Source: Sophora flavescens
Taxonomy: Eukaryota > Streptophyta > Magnoliopsida > Fabales > Fabaceae
Assembly (NCBI GenBank): GCA_030762895.1
Contig: CM061062.1
Span: 239,692,019 to 239,756,018 of the forward strand
Direction: 5' to 3'
DNA length: 64,000 bases
Position 1 is the stretch's first letter; every line of letters begins with the position of its first letter. The notes under the pieces are model-generated. The model was not told the origin of the DNA, did not search any database, and was given only the letters and a program-made list of their open reading frames with translations. The translations under genes and the position numbers were made by a program. This document shows, piece by piece, positions 43,049 through 55,184 of the stretch.

Positions 43049-44131
43049 CTATTTCTTTATCTCCTCCAATTCTACAGGTGACATCCGATAAGGCACTATA
43101 GATATAGGTCCTATCCCCGGTACAAGATCTATGGTGAATTCCACTTCTAGATCTGGTGGCAAACCTGGAACGTCGGGAGGGAAAACTTCAGGAAACTCTC
43201 TCACAATAGGCATAGAATCTATACTATGAGTCTCATTAGCTTCCACCGTGAACAGCATCACGTATTGCCGAGAATCTTCACTCCTCATGGATACTCCTTC
43301 ATTGGCAGAGACTACACTAGAAGACTTAAGAAATGATAAGGTCTTACTAGAACAATCTAGCATTACATGGTTAATTGAAAGCCAATCCATTCCAAGAATA
43401 ACATCCATCTGTTGCATAGGCAAACAAACAAGGTCTACAATAGATGTCCTATTCTCAACAACTATAGGACACTGTAAACAAACAAACATAGTAGTCAAAG
43501 GATTACTAGTTGGAGTAGATACTATAAGGGTATAAGGTAATTGAGAAACAATTAATTTTAAATGATCCACACACTCATATGAAATAAATGAATGTGTAGC
43601 GCCTGAGTCAAATAACACATACGAGAGTCTACTAGCTATCAAACACATACCTTGTATAAGATCAACAGATTGAGATGATTCAGCTCCCCTCACGTTAAAC
43701 ACTCTTCCAGCTGCTTGAGGTCTTGCTCCCTGTCGTCCTGCTGTTGTAACTCCTCTTCCAGCTCCACCTCTATTGCCTCCATTTCCTCTACCTGCAGCTA
43801 CCCGATGTTGCCTAGCCTGCTGTCTGCAATCTCGGGTCATATGACCTGGTTTCCCACAGTGAAAACAACTAGGTCGCTCCATGAAGTCTCTAAGGTACTG
43901 CGGTCCTCTACATCTGAAACAAGCTAAGCCTTGTTGTTGTTGACCCGCTCTAACCACTGGTGTTGGTGTAGGTGTCTGCCCTGGTCTAGCATATGGTCTC
44001 TGTCTCCATTGAGAGTTACCACCTCCTCGCCTCTGAAAACCCAGTCGAGTAGGACCTCCACTCCTCAGTTGTTTATGCTCATTTGCTAGCCTCTGATCTA
44101 TATTTTCGATCACACTGCATCTTTCCACCAA
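43049..44131 (-). CDS. gag-pro: Tekay2 gag nucleocapsid and protease
   Basis: 360 residues. A CCHC zinc knuckle CFHCGKPGHMTRDC lies near residues 90-103, preceded by a degenerate second Cys pair (CFRC). A Gly/Arg/Ala-rich linker follows. The aspartic protease has FDSGATHSFIS (about 175-185) and, further on, VILGMDWL (about 245). The end contains the EFPEVFPPDVPGLPPDLEVEF block that leads into RT. Catalytic Asp is intact. The capsid part lies upstream in broken frames. Confidence 0.9.
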   Translation of the reverse strand: MVERCSVIENIDQRLANEHKQLRSGGPTRLGFQRRGGGNSQWRQRPYARPGQTPTPTPVVRAGQQQQGLACFRCRGPQYLRDFMERPSCFHCGKPGHMTRDCRQQARQHRVAAGRGNGGNRGGAGRGVTTAGRQGARPQAAGRVFNVRGAESSQSVDLIQGMCLIASRLSYVLFDSGATHSFISYECVDHLKLIVSQLPYTLIVSTPTSNPLTTMFVCLQCPIVVENRTSIVDLVCLPMQQMDVILGMDWLSINHVMLDCSSKTLSFLKSSSVVSANEGVSMRSEDSRQYVMLFTVEANETHSIDSMPIVREFPEVFPPDVPGLPPDLEVEFTIDLVPGIGPISIVPYRMSPVELEEIKK

Positions 44132-44880
44132 CTCCAGGAAACTCTGGATATCGAGAGATACTATAGCCCTCTGGAGTTCATGTCGGAATCCTTCCTCAAA
44201 CCTTCTACATTGCCAATAGTCATCTGGGAATCTCTAATAAAATTCGGAATACTTAATCAGAGCCTCAAATATTGATGCATAATCACCTACCGTCATGTTG
44301 CCTTATTTGAGACTCGTGAATTCCCTCTCTTTCTCGTGTCGAAACAAGCGTGGAAAATATTTCTCAAAGAAGCAGTCACTAAACATCTGCCAGTTTATAA
44401 ATCTGCCCTCGGCCTCCAACAATCTTCGCTTGCCTCTCCACCAAGATTCTGCTCCTCAGTTAACATGAAGACATCATACGTCACTTTCCTATCCTCTCTA
44501 TAGCGCATGGTATCGAATGTCTTCTCGATCTCTTATACCCACCATTCTGACTTCACTGGGTCATAATCTCCTCGGAATTGGGGTGGCTTCCCTTTCAGAA
44601 AAGTAGCCATTCCGGCATCTTCAGCTGCTGCAGCTCTCCTTTGATTCTGTTGATCCTGCTACTCTTTGTTCATCTGCAGCATCTCAGCATTCTGCTGTGT
44701 TTGTAGTAACAGAGTAGTAGCTATGTTTTTCATGGTATCGGATGACTCTCCTCCACTTTCGGTATGCTTATTTTCCACATTGTCAGCTCCGAAAATTGTT
44801 TCTGGAGATCTATCACCACTATCGATCGGACATCCTCTTCCACCAGCCATGATTCTGTAAAAGAAATCATCCGCTCTCAT
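44132..44880 (-). pseudogene. gag: Tekay2 gag capsid region (broken)
   Basis: Starts at MAGGRG (44850) or an upstream in-frame Met (44880). It has a stretch with TLLLQTQQNAEMLQMNKE, then a stop, and then recognisable capsid pieces (GDYDPVKSEWW, MRYREDRKVTY, FHACFDTRKRG) in changing frames. Several stops and shifts between 44132 and 44658 destroy the domain. Confidence 0.7.
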
Positions 44881-45062
44881 CAGTATGACATATAATACTA
44901 CTTAGAAAAGTATAAAAATACTATATGCCATACTAATGTTAGTTATCGCGTCAATTTCGGACACACTACCCATTTCGAAGCATAGTTAAAATCCGAAGTG
45001 GATTCAACTAGACACGGCCAGTAACAACTTCCTAAACCTCACAGTTCAATTAGAATCGAACT

Positions 45063-45074
45063 GCTCTTATACCA
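45063..45074 (-). other. Tekay2 primer-binding site
   Basis: TGGTATAAGAGC on the minus strand, six bases after the 5' LTR. It is one base different from the initiator tRNA-Met complement TGGTATCAGAGC found in Tekay3. Confidence 0.85.
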
Positions 45075-45079
45075 CCAAA

Positions 45080-48000
45080 TGAGACACCCAGTTGTGCCCC
45101 ATTTTATAATTAGATTAAAACCTTATTAATTATTTAATTAATCGCGCGCTTATTGATGAAAATACGTAAAAATTAAAACATAGTTAATAGTCATATAACT
45201 TCTGAAACAAACTAAACACACCAATGTTATAATACATAAATACACACATATTTACCCTTTATCTTACACAACACTGTTTAGGGTATCCTATCAGTAGGAT
45301 CTCGCACATGTACTTATTTATACAAACTGCTTATAACTAGCGGCAAATAAAATGTCTTATATGACTCACTGGCCCTAAACTTACTACAAGATATTATTAG
45401 GATTTGTAGCTTGTCCTCCAGCATCATCTTCATACGGAGATTCATCCAACTCCTCAGCAACATCCGTTTCATACAGGGTACCATCCATCTCCTCAGCAAC
45501 ATATTCCTCCATCGGGTCTTCTAACGTAATAAAGTATGCATACACAAAAATATACAGAAACAGGGATATAAGAAACAGTTCTACCATCATAAGTAGAAAA
45601 GATTCATAGCATATAATACAATAATAGTCACAAACATGAATCACTCACAATCTACAATCATCCTTACTTTACGATATCATCCTCTACCCTCCAACTCATG
45701 CAACTAAACATTTAAGCTGACATGGCAACACTAATCTTGTCATACATCCCTCATTAGGAATGTCAGTCAGTCGTCCAAGTAACGCGTTCCCAACGCCGTT
45801 GCACATTCTCATCCATGGTGAGAATGCTCATGCAAAGCAATGACACTATAGCTGCACAGTACCATCGGTGCTCACCCTGGTTCTCTCTCATCTCTATCAA
45901 GGGTGCTCATGCATAGCAATGACACTATATTTGCACAACTTAAATTCTAATTAGGAACAGTCCATGAGAACTTCGAACCTCGTGTATCTCAAATACACGG
46001 TTATGAACAACAATGGAACATATGATTCTCACTGACTGGTATCAATACCAACCTAGTGCCTCAAGCTTTCCTCATAACCTCCACTTACATTCTATATCAC
46101 ATCCCTTCTATAATAATAGCTAGGTACCTCTAATTTATATCCAAGCTCTCACCCCAAACAAAATAGCTCCGAGCAACATATATCTTTACTTAAAATCAAC
46201 TAAGCAATTTATCAACCCAGGCAGATCAGGCATAACACAATAATCAATAGAATATTCACACACCAAAATAACCGTCACATGCAATAGAATACCTCAACCA
46301 ACATAACACAAACAATTTAATAATAATAATTCAAACATCAACAATATCATAAAATTAACTTAAGGCGATAAACCTATAATTCCCAAATCAGCATTGGTAA
46401 TGAGGAAAAGTTTCCAATGCGATTTTGGTATTGTCGATTACTCGACCACTAGTAGGGTTTAGGTCGCCCTACACCATTATTATAACTTATATACTACTTA
46501 TCAGTTTCGATGATGGAATGGTTCTTTCTCCCACCTAAGTTAACACCGGAAACGCGAAATCGAAGATCCTAGTTATCACGCCACGAGTTACCAAATCCAC
46601 CATTAACCAAATCAACAATAAAACAAATTAATCAAATAAATCCAAATATGGACATATGGTGCTAGTTTCGGTCAACTAATCAAAATGAGGCTAGGGTTAT
46701 TTTCGTAATCCAATCTTTTATATACTAGTTCCTAGAGTATTACTTAACATAAATCAATTGTTACAATTAAAAAAAATATGAAATTAAATCCTCTAACCAC
46801 TTTGGTTAGGGTTTCAGCGAACATAAAGAATTTAGGTTAGAAATTTTAGTTGGATTCAAGCTCTTGGATAATGAAACTATTGGTATAAGAGAGTTGACAA
46901 CAATAGTCATAACTCATCAAACTTTTTTCTAAGTATTTTTGCATGATTTTTAAAGAAATAGATCTAAGACTTGAAATAGAGAAAAACTTGATGAAACACT
47001 AAATTAGTTGAGGATTAAGAGTATAGAAACCCTAGATAGCTTAGATCCAACTTCATCTAAGTTAAAAATTGAACAAAAACAACTTTGCTCCTTAAGACAT
47101 AGGTTCGGCCTCAACAAGAAAAATAGGGAGAAAATTTATTTTGATTACATGCTATTATATGATGAATGTAGAATACATATCAAGATCATAGAAATTGGTT
47201 TTACATTAAAATGATTTGTCTACAATTTTCTAGAATTATTTGAATTTCTAGATCTAGAAATGGTGTTTTGTGAAAAGTTGATGTAAATGAAGATTTGATG
47301 CATGCTAAATGAAGCTAAGATGATGAGGAAACGATTCCTCACCTTGGAATGAATAAGTTTGATCAAGAACTTGAAGAACAAATGAAGAACTATGATGAAC
47401 TTAGTAAGAACATTATGATGTTCTTGGTGTTTTGGTGAGCAAAATGACCTAGGAGAGAAAATGAAATTTTGGTTAAGTATGGGAGGGGTTTGGGCCATGG
47501 AAATGGAGTGAGAGAGTGAGGAAATGAGTTGTTTAATGTTAAAATGAAATCATGGTTGAGTTAATTGACATAGGTTATGTTAGAAAATAATATAATAACT
47601 TAACTATGGTTATAATAACCTAACTAGAGTTATTTTGTAATCATGGTTTGGTTAAAATACTTGGTGGAGAATGAAGGGAGGTGTGACTAATTTCATCATA
47701 AACCATTTTGTTCACGAGTCTAAATTAGGTTTTCTGATCATTAAAATCTTACTGTAAGTGAAAACACCGACTGTTTTCCTGTCTGATCTTTTACCAAAAT
47801 TCGTCCGAATAAACATAATATTTTATTTCTGATTAGAAATTTGGAAAGTAGAATTCCTCACGGACATAATATAAAAAATCTACAAATTTGCAGTTTCGGG
47901 TCAAATTAGGGTTTTCTGTCGATATAAATACTGTCAGTAAAAACACAGGCCAGTTTCCGTCTGAGTTTTAAACCCATAATTTCACCGTGACATTCTACCA

Positions 48001-48121
48001 TAAGATAGAGTATGAATATGATTTTGTTTTATCCAAAATCATTTTATTAGTCTGAAATAAAAAAATATAATTAAATATATTTTTACTATTAACAAAGCGT
48101 AATTAAGAACAGACTGTTACA
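45080..48121 (-). repeat. Tekay2 5' LTR, 3.04 kb
   Basis: TGAGACACCCAGTTG...GACTGTTACA. It aligns with 36974-40339 along its length but lacks about 315 bp (the junction is near 47695). The conserved U3 blocks are at 47741-47790 and 47921-47970. LTR divergence by eye is clearly greater than in elements A and B. Confidence 0.9.
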
Positions 48122-48126
48122 TAGCC

Positions 48127-49003
48127 TATTGGAAATGAGCAACAATATTTCCAAACTGATGTTGTATCATGTGTCTACTGTGAGGGAAGACATTTGTTTG
48201 AAGATTGCCTGAGTAACCCAGTTTCTGTGAACTATGTGGGGAATAACAATAGTGGCAACCGTCCTTTTTCTAATACATACAATCCAGGATTTCCACCTCA
48301 AGGTCATCAAGCTCCAAATTATGTCCAAGGAACTCGGTAAAGTCAGCCAGCAAATCATGAACCTTCACTTGAAGCTATACTTAAAGCCTTCATGACAGAA
48401 ATGAAAGCTCAGCTTCAGAGTCTTGATGCATCAATGAGGAATCTAGAAAATCGTATTGGACAGTTGATTATAGCACTGAGCTCAACACAAACTTGCACAC
48501 TACCTAGCACAACAGAGACATCTAAGCCTAAAGAAATACGAGCACTGCAAGGCAAAAATCCTCAGAAATGGGAAAGAAATCCTCACTTCAGTAGGGCAGA
48601 TTGGACACAAAATCTGTTAAGACTAAGAGCAATGTCCAGAATGCAGAATCTGAGTTTAAAAAGATTGATCCGATTATTACAGACTAAACATGCTGCAGCA
48701 AAGAAAACTCAACAGAAAAATTCTGCAGAAAAGTCTTTGCTCAAATTTGTACCAGAGAGGCCTTCCCCACCTTTGCCCCAAAGATTGAAGAGGCAACTCA
48801 AACATATGAGGTGGCCATTACAAAAGAAGTCAAAGACCTGTGAAAGAAAACACTTAGGCAAATGGCTCAATTTGCTCAAAGGAGGAGCTACTTTTGTTTG
48901 GCCCAGCTGTGAAGAATTTCTGCTGCAACATGATGTTTTCTCTTTTGACCTTTTGCTGTTTTGGAAGTTTCTATTATGTTTTATGTTGCACTCTTCTTTG
49001 TAG
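48127..49003 (+). pseudogene. gag: Element C gag, nucleocapsid and C-terminal part
   Basis: Resumes after Tekay2 with the zinc knuckle CVYCEGRHLFEDC (about 48168-48206), then an Asn/Pro/Gly-rich stretch. After one stop (about 48339) an open frame of 203 codons from 48392 begins MTEMKAQLQSLDASMRNLENRIGQL, a coiled-coil-like segment typical of Athila gag. It passes the PSPPLPQRLKRQ gag-protease junction motif (about 48760) and then loses similarity, so protease and everything downstream were deleted. Confidence 0.82.
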
Positions 49004-50432
49004 TATTGTAGTTTATGTTATGTTTGGCAGTGTTTGTCTTTTTGATGTTTTAGTATGTTTTTCTCTAATTATACCACAAATGATTACCAAACGACCCTAT
49101 TCATGGGCATCTTTTGGAAAGTAAATCAAGTTGTTTGAACCACAACCTTAATTTATGAACCTTTGACATGACTGTTGAAATTTTTAGATGTTTGGATTGA
49201 CTGAAATTGTTTGAGGCTTAAACATATGTTGCAGCATTTTGATATAACCTTTGAGATTTTGAGCCTCAACAGTTTTATTTGATTGTGAGTTCCATTTATT
49301 TGCTTTCTCTGTAAAGTTTGACTTGCTTCTTGCTTGTTTGAACATATCATTGCTGCACACACTTTTTCTTGAGGCATGTTTGATTGTTTCAAATGCTAGT
49401 TTTAGCCTAAATAGCCTACCCTTTGAATTTGAATTTAAATTTGTATGTGAGTCCTTTGAGCTTGAGCCCCTTAATCTGTTACTAGCCATATTACAAGCCC
49501 TATAACTTGAAAAACAATAGGTTGTCCTTACTAGGTGGAGTTTAGGGTTTGCCTTTCTTGAATACATGGTTGTAACATAAGTTTGGGGGTGGCTTGAGGA
49601 CAAGCACCATTCTAATTTTGGGGGTGGCTTGAGGACAAGCACCATTTTAAGTTTGGGGGTGCTATACAGTAAAGTGGTGTATTGTAAATGACTGAGTTTT
49701 ACTATTTTATTTATAGAAATTCTGTGTTTGAAAAAAAATAAGAAAAAGAAAAAAAAAAGGAAAGAGAACATGAATAGGACAAAGGCCTTTAAATGTGAAA
49801 ATTGTTCTCTGTTTAAAAAAAGAAAGAAAAGAAAGGTAATAAGGAAAGGAATGAAGGGATAAGGAAACTTAAAAAAAGGGGGAGTACCCCATCCTTGGAA
49901 CTGAGACTTTTGTGGTGGTTTGTGGAAAGCCTTTGGTGTTGAACACATTGTAGAGAAAGCATTTCTGAACTCCACCTAGTGTTAGCCACTTCCCAAAAAT
50001 GTATCCTACCTTGACCTAAGCCCCATTACAACCCAATAAAAGTCCTCTGGCAGTGTAAAGCTTTGATATTGTGCTAGTGAGTTTAGAAGCTTGTCAACCT
50101 TATGATATGGTTGCATGTGAATGATGATTGAGTGAACCCGCTTAATTGTGAGTGAGGAAGAACACATTGTTCTGAGTGCATAATGCTGTAGCATGTTGTT
50201 CTGGACTGAAAATGATTGATGTCATAAAAATCTGCTGATTTGTGATGCATGAATGTTTAGGAAGTAAGAGGTTTTGGTTTGTGGTGTATGACGTTGCTTT
50301 GAGAAAAAAATATATTTGTGGTCTATCAGTCTTGTGTGCATGTTTAGGTCTTTGTTGATTTTTGTGTGTATTTTTCTTTTGTGTCTTTCTTTCCATTACT
50401 TGAGGACAATCAATGATTCAAGTTTGGGGGTG
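49004..50432 (+). other. Element C 3' spacer with repeated polypurine tracts
   Basis: Non-coding. At 49579-49670 the motif GTTTGGGGGTGGCTTGAGGA-like is repeated, with three G-tracts about 42 bp apart. The functional purine tract, CAAGTTTGGGGGTG at 50419-50432, lies directly before the 3' LTR and is also preceded by CTTGAGGACAA. An A/G-rich stretch covers 49730-49880. The 263-codon frame on the opposite strand here is low-complexity and not a gene. Confidence 0.7.
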
Positions 50433-52126
50433 TGATAACTCTTAGAAATGAGAGTTTTATACTCTTTCGTAGCTTGAGTTTTTGTAATATTTAAGTATTT
50501 TATGTGGATGTTTTAGGTATTTTAAGTTAGTTTAGTGTAATATGTGTCTTTGTATAAATTTCATTTAATTTTCTGTTTTTGAGTGTCTAGGAATATGCTT
50601 AATGTGTTTCTTGAGTTTTATTAGGTTTTTGTTGAAGTTTAGACAAGCTGCTGGAAATGCTATTGGCATGCTGCAACACGTGAGCTCGAACTCCAGACAA
50701 GCTCTTGGAAAATGCTCTGGTCATGCTGCAGTATAGGGACGTGAACTCCTTATCAGAAAAGGATAAAAACGAGACCACTTTCTCTCTCCTGTGGGCTGTC
50801 CTAAAAGCTGACGACGTGGCCCAGTCACATGCATGGGTTTTCTGCTGGTACAATTAATGAAATGGACCCAAGCTTTATGTTAATATTGTTTTGATGGCCT
50901 AAAAGGAAGAAAGGGAAGAAGGGCCCTTCCAAAACCATAAAAAGGGAAATATTCTCTTAATATTATTAGGGGGCTACCTCATATTAGTGGACAGCAGCTA
51001 GGCAGCGAAGACAGCAGCTGGGGGGTTGTCTTCCTCCTCCCCATTGTTCATTTTCGTGCTCCCATGACTTCTTCTTCCATATTTTGTTTCATTTCTAGAT
51101 TATGTAAGCTCGGTATGAGCTAGTTTGCTGCAGCGCACTGGTATGCTGAACTTGTAATGAATGTTATATGCTGTTATGTGATGCTTTGTTTTTGCATTTT
51201 CTCTTAATCTGTATTTATATGCTATTTTATTTAAGCTTGGCTATCTTAAGTAGAACTTTAGGGCATGTTTGCTTTGCATTTTCATTTCCTGTATTCATTT
51301 TCTAAAATTTGTATTGATTTTAAATTGCTAACAAGAGGATGGAAGACTCCTACAATTAATAATTGTGACAAAGAAAGGATGGAAGGCTAATGAGGAAGAA
51401 TGCATTTCCGGAATCAATGAAAACCACTATTTAACATTTTCAAAATTTCTAGAAAAGCTGGATGTGTTATCAAAATTTGAAAAAAACAAATGATGTGTAA
51501 AATCAATATAGATTTTAGAAAATGAAAACAGGAATTGAAAATGCAAATCAAACAGGCCCTTAGCTTGCTGAACTTGGAAAAGTAAAGTTAAGTGGATTTG
51601 GTTAAGAGATAAGGGTTAAGCCTCTAATTGGAAAATTAGGAGATGTTGAACGGATTAGGAATAATCATTCAAGTCCTTAATCTAGATGGAACATGCTTAT
51701 TAATAAGAGGGTGTAATTAATATGAATCTAGGAATAGAAGGCGTTTAATGAACCTTATCTTTCATGTGTTGGAAAACACAACTTTAATTTCCTAGAGGTA
51801 AATGCTACAGCATCGCGAAGCATAACTGAAGCTAAACTGAAATTACAAGGTATCATACTTGTGGTTGTTTTATCATCTCTGTTCACAACCCCATTTTATT
51901 ATATTGTTCTCTTATTACTACCTTTTAATATTGTCCTTTTTAATATTTTAAAATCAACACTTTCACACACTACTTGGTTACTCCTTAATCTTAACTACCA
52001 AGAACAATTAATCTTAATTTTGGTAATTGCTACAACATTTTAATCCTCGTGGGAACGATATCTTACTAACTCTTTATTACTTGTTAAGATTGTTTATACT
52101 TGCACATTGTACTTTTTAAGGCAACA
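50433..52126 (+). repeat. Element C 3' LTR, 1694 bp with MITE
   Basis: Starts TGATAACTC after the purine tract and ends GGCAACA. It matches the 5' LTR throughout apart from a 302-bp gain at 51258-51562 (MITE plus its TTA duplication). Confidence 0.92.
51261..51559. mobile_element. PIF/Harbinger (Tourist-like) MITE, 299 bp
   Basis: Ends GGGCATGTTTGCTTTGCATT and, reversed, GGGCCTGTTTGATTTGCATT: inverted repeats of about 31 bp with few mismatches. TSD is TTA (51258-51260 and 51560-51562). The 5' LTR of the same element has the unoccupied site with a single TTA, proving insertion after element C integrated. No coding capacity. Confidence 0.93.
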
Positions 52127-52131
52127 ACATT

Positions 52132-52368
52132 CCATTCATGTGTGACAACACTGCTGCAATCAATTTATCTAAGAATCCAATCTTGCATTGAAGAGCTAAA
52201 CACATAGAGATTAAACATCATTTTATTAGAGATTATGTGCAAAAAGGTGTTTTTGATATACAGTTTGTAGATACTGACCATCAATGGGCATATATCTTTA
52301 CTAAACCTCTAGCCGAGGACAAATTTGTTTTTATTAGAAAGCATCTTAACATGATATGTGTGGATTGA
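52132..52368 (+). pseudogene. Copia (element D) RNase H end and pol C-terminus
   Basis: Continues the split RNase H: MCDNTAAINLSKNP, AKHIEIKHHFIRDYVQKG, then QWAYIFTKPLAED, the conserved end of Ty1/copia pol, finishing at TGA 52366-52368. One in-frame stop lies after the NPILH motif. Joined with 28028-28252 it shows that element C inserted within the RNase H domain. Confidence 0.9.
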
Positions 52369-52788
52369 TATGTCATCTAGTCATGGTCGGCTACTATATG
52401 TTAAATGCTCGTTCATTGCATCTCCCATCCAATACTTGTTTGCAATTGCTTAACTGTCTCGTCTATGCATTTCGTTATTGTTTGTATTTAATGTCTTCAG
52501 ACATATTTAATTTAAAATTCTCTCAGCTGAGTCAGCTATTTCCATCATGAGCACAAATTGATTTTTACGGTTTCAAGAAACCCACGTCGTGTCAGCATTA
52601 AATGCATGTCCTCTCACACGTCTTCATTTTATTTTCTTTTAACATCATTTTCAAAAGAAAAACTCTTCATCTCTGAAACCATCTTAAAGTTTCCCTCTCT
52701 TTCTGAAAAACCTTTCACTTTCTCTGAAACCTAACCCCTCTCATGCGAAGAAAAACTCTCTTTCTCTCCTACCTTCAAACCTTCAACA

Positions 52789-54076
52789 ATGGCTTCCTCT
52801 TCTGCATATGATGTCAATGCTCTTGAAATAGGAGTAGACCATCACTTCGATTTCAGTATTCTAAAGGAATACAACATGGATGTAAGTCAATATGTTAGAG
52901 CTGCTGGTTAGGAATGATTGTTCATCGAGAAAGTCTTTGTGTATCAAGACCTGGTCAGAACCTTTTGGAATAACCCAGATGTTTCTAAGTTTGAGGTAAA
53001 AGCTACTATTTTGGGTGTTAAAGTGATAGTTTCTGAAGCGGCTATTGCCACTACTGTTCATTGCCCCCAAGTGGGATTAACCCTAACCGAGAAATGGGAA
53101 TAAGAGTTAGGTGGTGAAGAAACCATTGCTACTACCTTGATGAGAGCTGATACTGTGAGAACCCACTCATGGAAGGCATTTGAAATGAAGGATGGAGCTT
53201 GTATCCTTCGTCAAATTCTGAACAAGTCTGTTCTGCACAAGGTTGGTTCAAAACACAACATTTCTGCTCTTCACAAGTTTTGCCTACGCCATCTCCTGAC
53301 TGAAACACATGTCAACTTGCCTCACATTCTGTTTAACGGATTCAGGGAATATGTTGCACACAGAGAAAGGCTTCTGCCATACCCTTCTGCCATATTCTGT
53401 CAAAGATCTTCAAGTCTCATCAAATTTATGGAATGCTGGAAGCCAAGACTCTTGAGGAACAAGCTGCAATTCTCAAGGAAAAGGGCATGTCCCCTACTGT
53501 GTTTGATAAAATGAACCTGATCAACATGAAGCTTGATCTAGTCATTCAAGTAGAATTGGCTAGAAAGGAAGAACTGGTGAAAGTGAAGGAAGAGAAAATT
53601 GAGCCAAATAAAGCTAAAGCTCAAGCCATGAAGAAGAAGGTGGCTAGATAACGTGTTAAATCAACTCGTCTAGCTGCTGCAAGAAAGCCCTTTGCTGGGG
53701 TAGTCATCGGGGAACCAAGGGCTGATGAACCCCAAGCTTCTCAAAGGCAAAAAAGAGCAAGGAAGGTGATTCTGTCTCGTACTGAAGATGATGATGAAGA
53801 TAATCAACCTATTGTCTCTGTTTTGAAGAAGCAGAAGTAATTGCTCCATCTATTGCAGTGCCTACCAGAGCTAGGCAACCTGCTCGGAAAGCTAAGTCCT
53901 ATATGACTCCTAAGGTAACTCCACCTGCACCATCTGCTATAGAACAGGCATTTGCTGCTTTAGTAGATAGTGTTAATGTTCCTGTCAACCCCACCACACC
54001 ATCACAACCACAAGCACAAAGCCAAACACCTCCACCTCAACCAAATCAACCACCTTCACCAGTCCAAGAATGTTGA
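52789..54076 (+). pseudogene. Env-like / accessory ORF of element D
   Basis: Starts at ATG 52789 (MASSSAYDVNALEIG), about 420 bp after the pol stop. The N-terminal part resembles the plant transposon-associated domain found in extra frames of Sirevirus-type elements. The middle has a Lys/Glu-rich coiled-coil-like stretch (about 53560-53650), and the C-terminal part is basic and then Pro/Gln-rich (TPPPQPNQPPSPVQ). Stops at 52909, 52915, 53101 and 53649 and frame changes near 53400 and 53845 show decay. The family's extra ORF is called env-like, but its function is unknown. No clear signal peptide or transmembrane segment was noted. Confidence 0.65.
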
Positions 54077-54867
54077 CAAGTGACAACAAACACAAGAGGG
54101 GGGGTGAATTGTATGTGTTGTGAATTTTTAAAAAACTTTAACAAATTAAATGACCCTTTAAAATTAATATGTAAACCAAATTATAATGAAAAGCACGTAA
54201 TTAATAAAATGTAAGAAAAACAATCGATTGCGAAAAATAAAGAGATAAGGAAGAAGAGATGAACACAACAATATATCCTGGTTTGACCACAAACTACTCA
54301 CTTGGCCTACATCCAGTCCCCAAGGCAATACCACCAAGGGTTTTTACTCAACACTAGGTTTTAAACAGGTGCAGCTAGAAACCATTACAATATAGCACTC
54401 CTCACAGACCAGGGATATCACCTCCCCCGGTGAAAGAGCCTCAAATAAAATAACCCAAGAGATATCACCTCTCTTGTCAACCACAAGGAATATCACCTCC
54501 CTTGTACCCTTGGAAATCACATCCAAGAAGCACCACAAGAGATATCACCTCTCTTGCAAACTTGGTGTAGAAAAGAAGGGTTTGAGTCAGACGGCTCTTA
54601 CTAACAATATGCACTCTTAATAATGCTGATTAAACAAATTGAATAACAAGTACAAAAACACATATATGGTATGTATAACTCTCAAGATAATATGATCAAA
54701 GTGATAGTGCAAGGGAAATAGTAGAGGATATGTTGATCAGAGTTTTTAGCATAGAGAATATTGCAATGTTATGTCTGTGATGGCTGCCTAAGTTTTCTTT
54801 TATATATGACAAGTGTTGGTCCAAAATTAAATAGGTCAAGCCTCATTAAAATTCATTTTTATTGCAG

Positions 54868-55184
54868 CATAATCTATTATTACATTCTCATAATCGATTA
54901 TTTAAACCCATTTCAGGAAGCGCTCACTTTGACAGAAAAGGCATAAGAGATTATACTAATCGATTAAGGGACCTCTGACTTTCATATAAAATGCCATAAT
55001 CGATTACGGGGTTTCTGTTTGAAGCTCATTGAAAGACAATAAGGAAATAATCGATTATACAATTTACATAATCAATTATTCTTTTTCAAATTTTAAACTC
55101 AACGGCTTTAATATCATAATTACTCATTTAAAGCATTTTTAATACGTATCATAATCGATTATTGGTTTCCCATAATCGATTATG
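54868..55184 (+). promoter_or_regulatory. Cluster of paired TAATCGATTA palindromes
   Basis: Pairs of CATAATCGATTATG-like palindromes are at 54868/54889, 55048/55069 and 55152/55173, each 21 bp apart (10-mer starts for the last two). Further units at 54944/54957 and about 54995 have other spacings. Each 10-12-bp unit is self-complementary. They lie in the first third of the LTR. The role is unknown. Confidence 0.65.

Larger units (their letters stand above)
36974..48121 (-). mobile_element. Tekay2: full-structure chromovirus, Ty3/gypsy
   Basis: Two long LTRs (36974-40339 and 45080-48121) flank a minus-strand order gag, protease, RT, RNase H, integrase, chromodomain-like tail. A tRNA-Met-type primer site and a purine tract are in place. 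Flanking 5-mers are GAGCC (36969-36973) and TAGCC (48122-48126), one mismatch. It splits element C gag. Frames are interrupted by several stops and the integrase has lost a catalytic residue, so the copy is inactive. Confidence 0.9.
28253..52126 (+). mobile_element. Element C: pol-less Athila-like retrotransposon hosting two insertions
   Basis: LTRs 28253-29645 and 50433-52126, a tRNA-Asp-type primer site and a gag gene with a zinc knuckle. A non-coding tail with purine tracts closes the element. No protease, RT or integrase is found. A CACTA transposon (29765-36122) and Tekay2 (36974-48121) are nested in it; without them and their duplications it is about 6.36 kb. It is inserted in copia RNase H with an imperfect 5-bp duplication (GCATT and ACATT). 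It is a gag-only derivative that would need pol from a relative. Confidence 0.88.

Noticed and set aside
49184..49975. 263-codon minus-strand frame rich in Phe and Leu
   Set aside because: It is the complement of the A/G-rich non-coding tail of element C, low-complexity, with no domain; the sense strand carries purine tracts leading to the 3' LTR.
52789..54076. A viral envelope gene or recent virus insertion
   Set aside because: It follows copia pol within an LTR element and resembles the accessory frame of Sirevirus-type retrotransposons. No clear signal peptide or membrane span is evident and it is full of stops.
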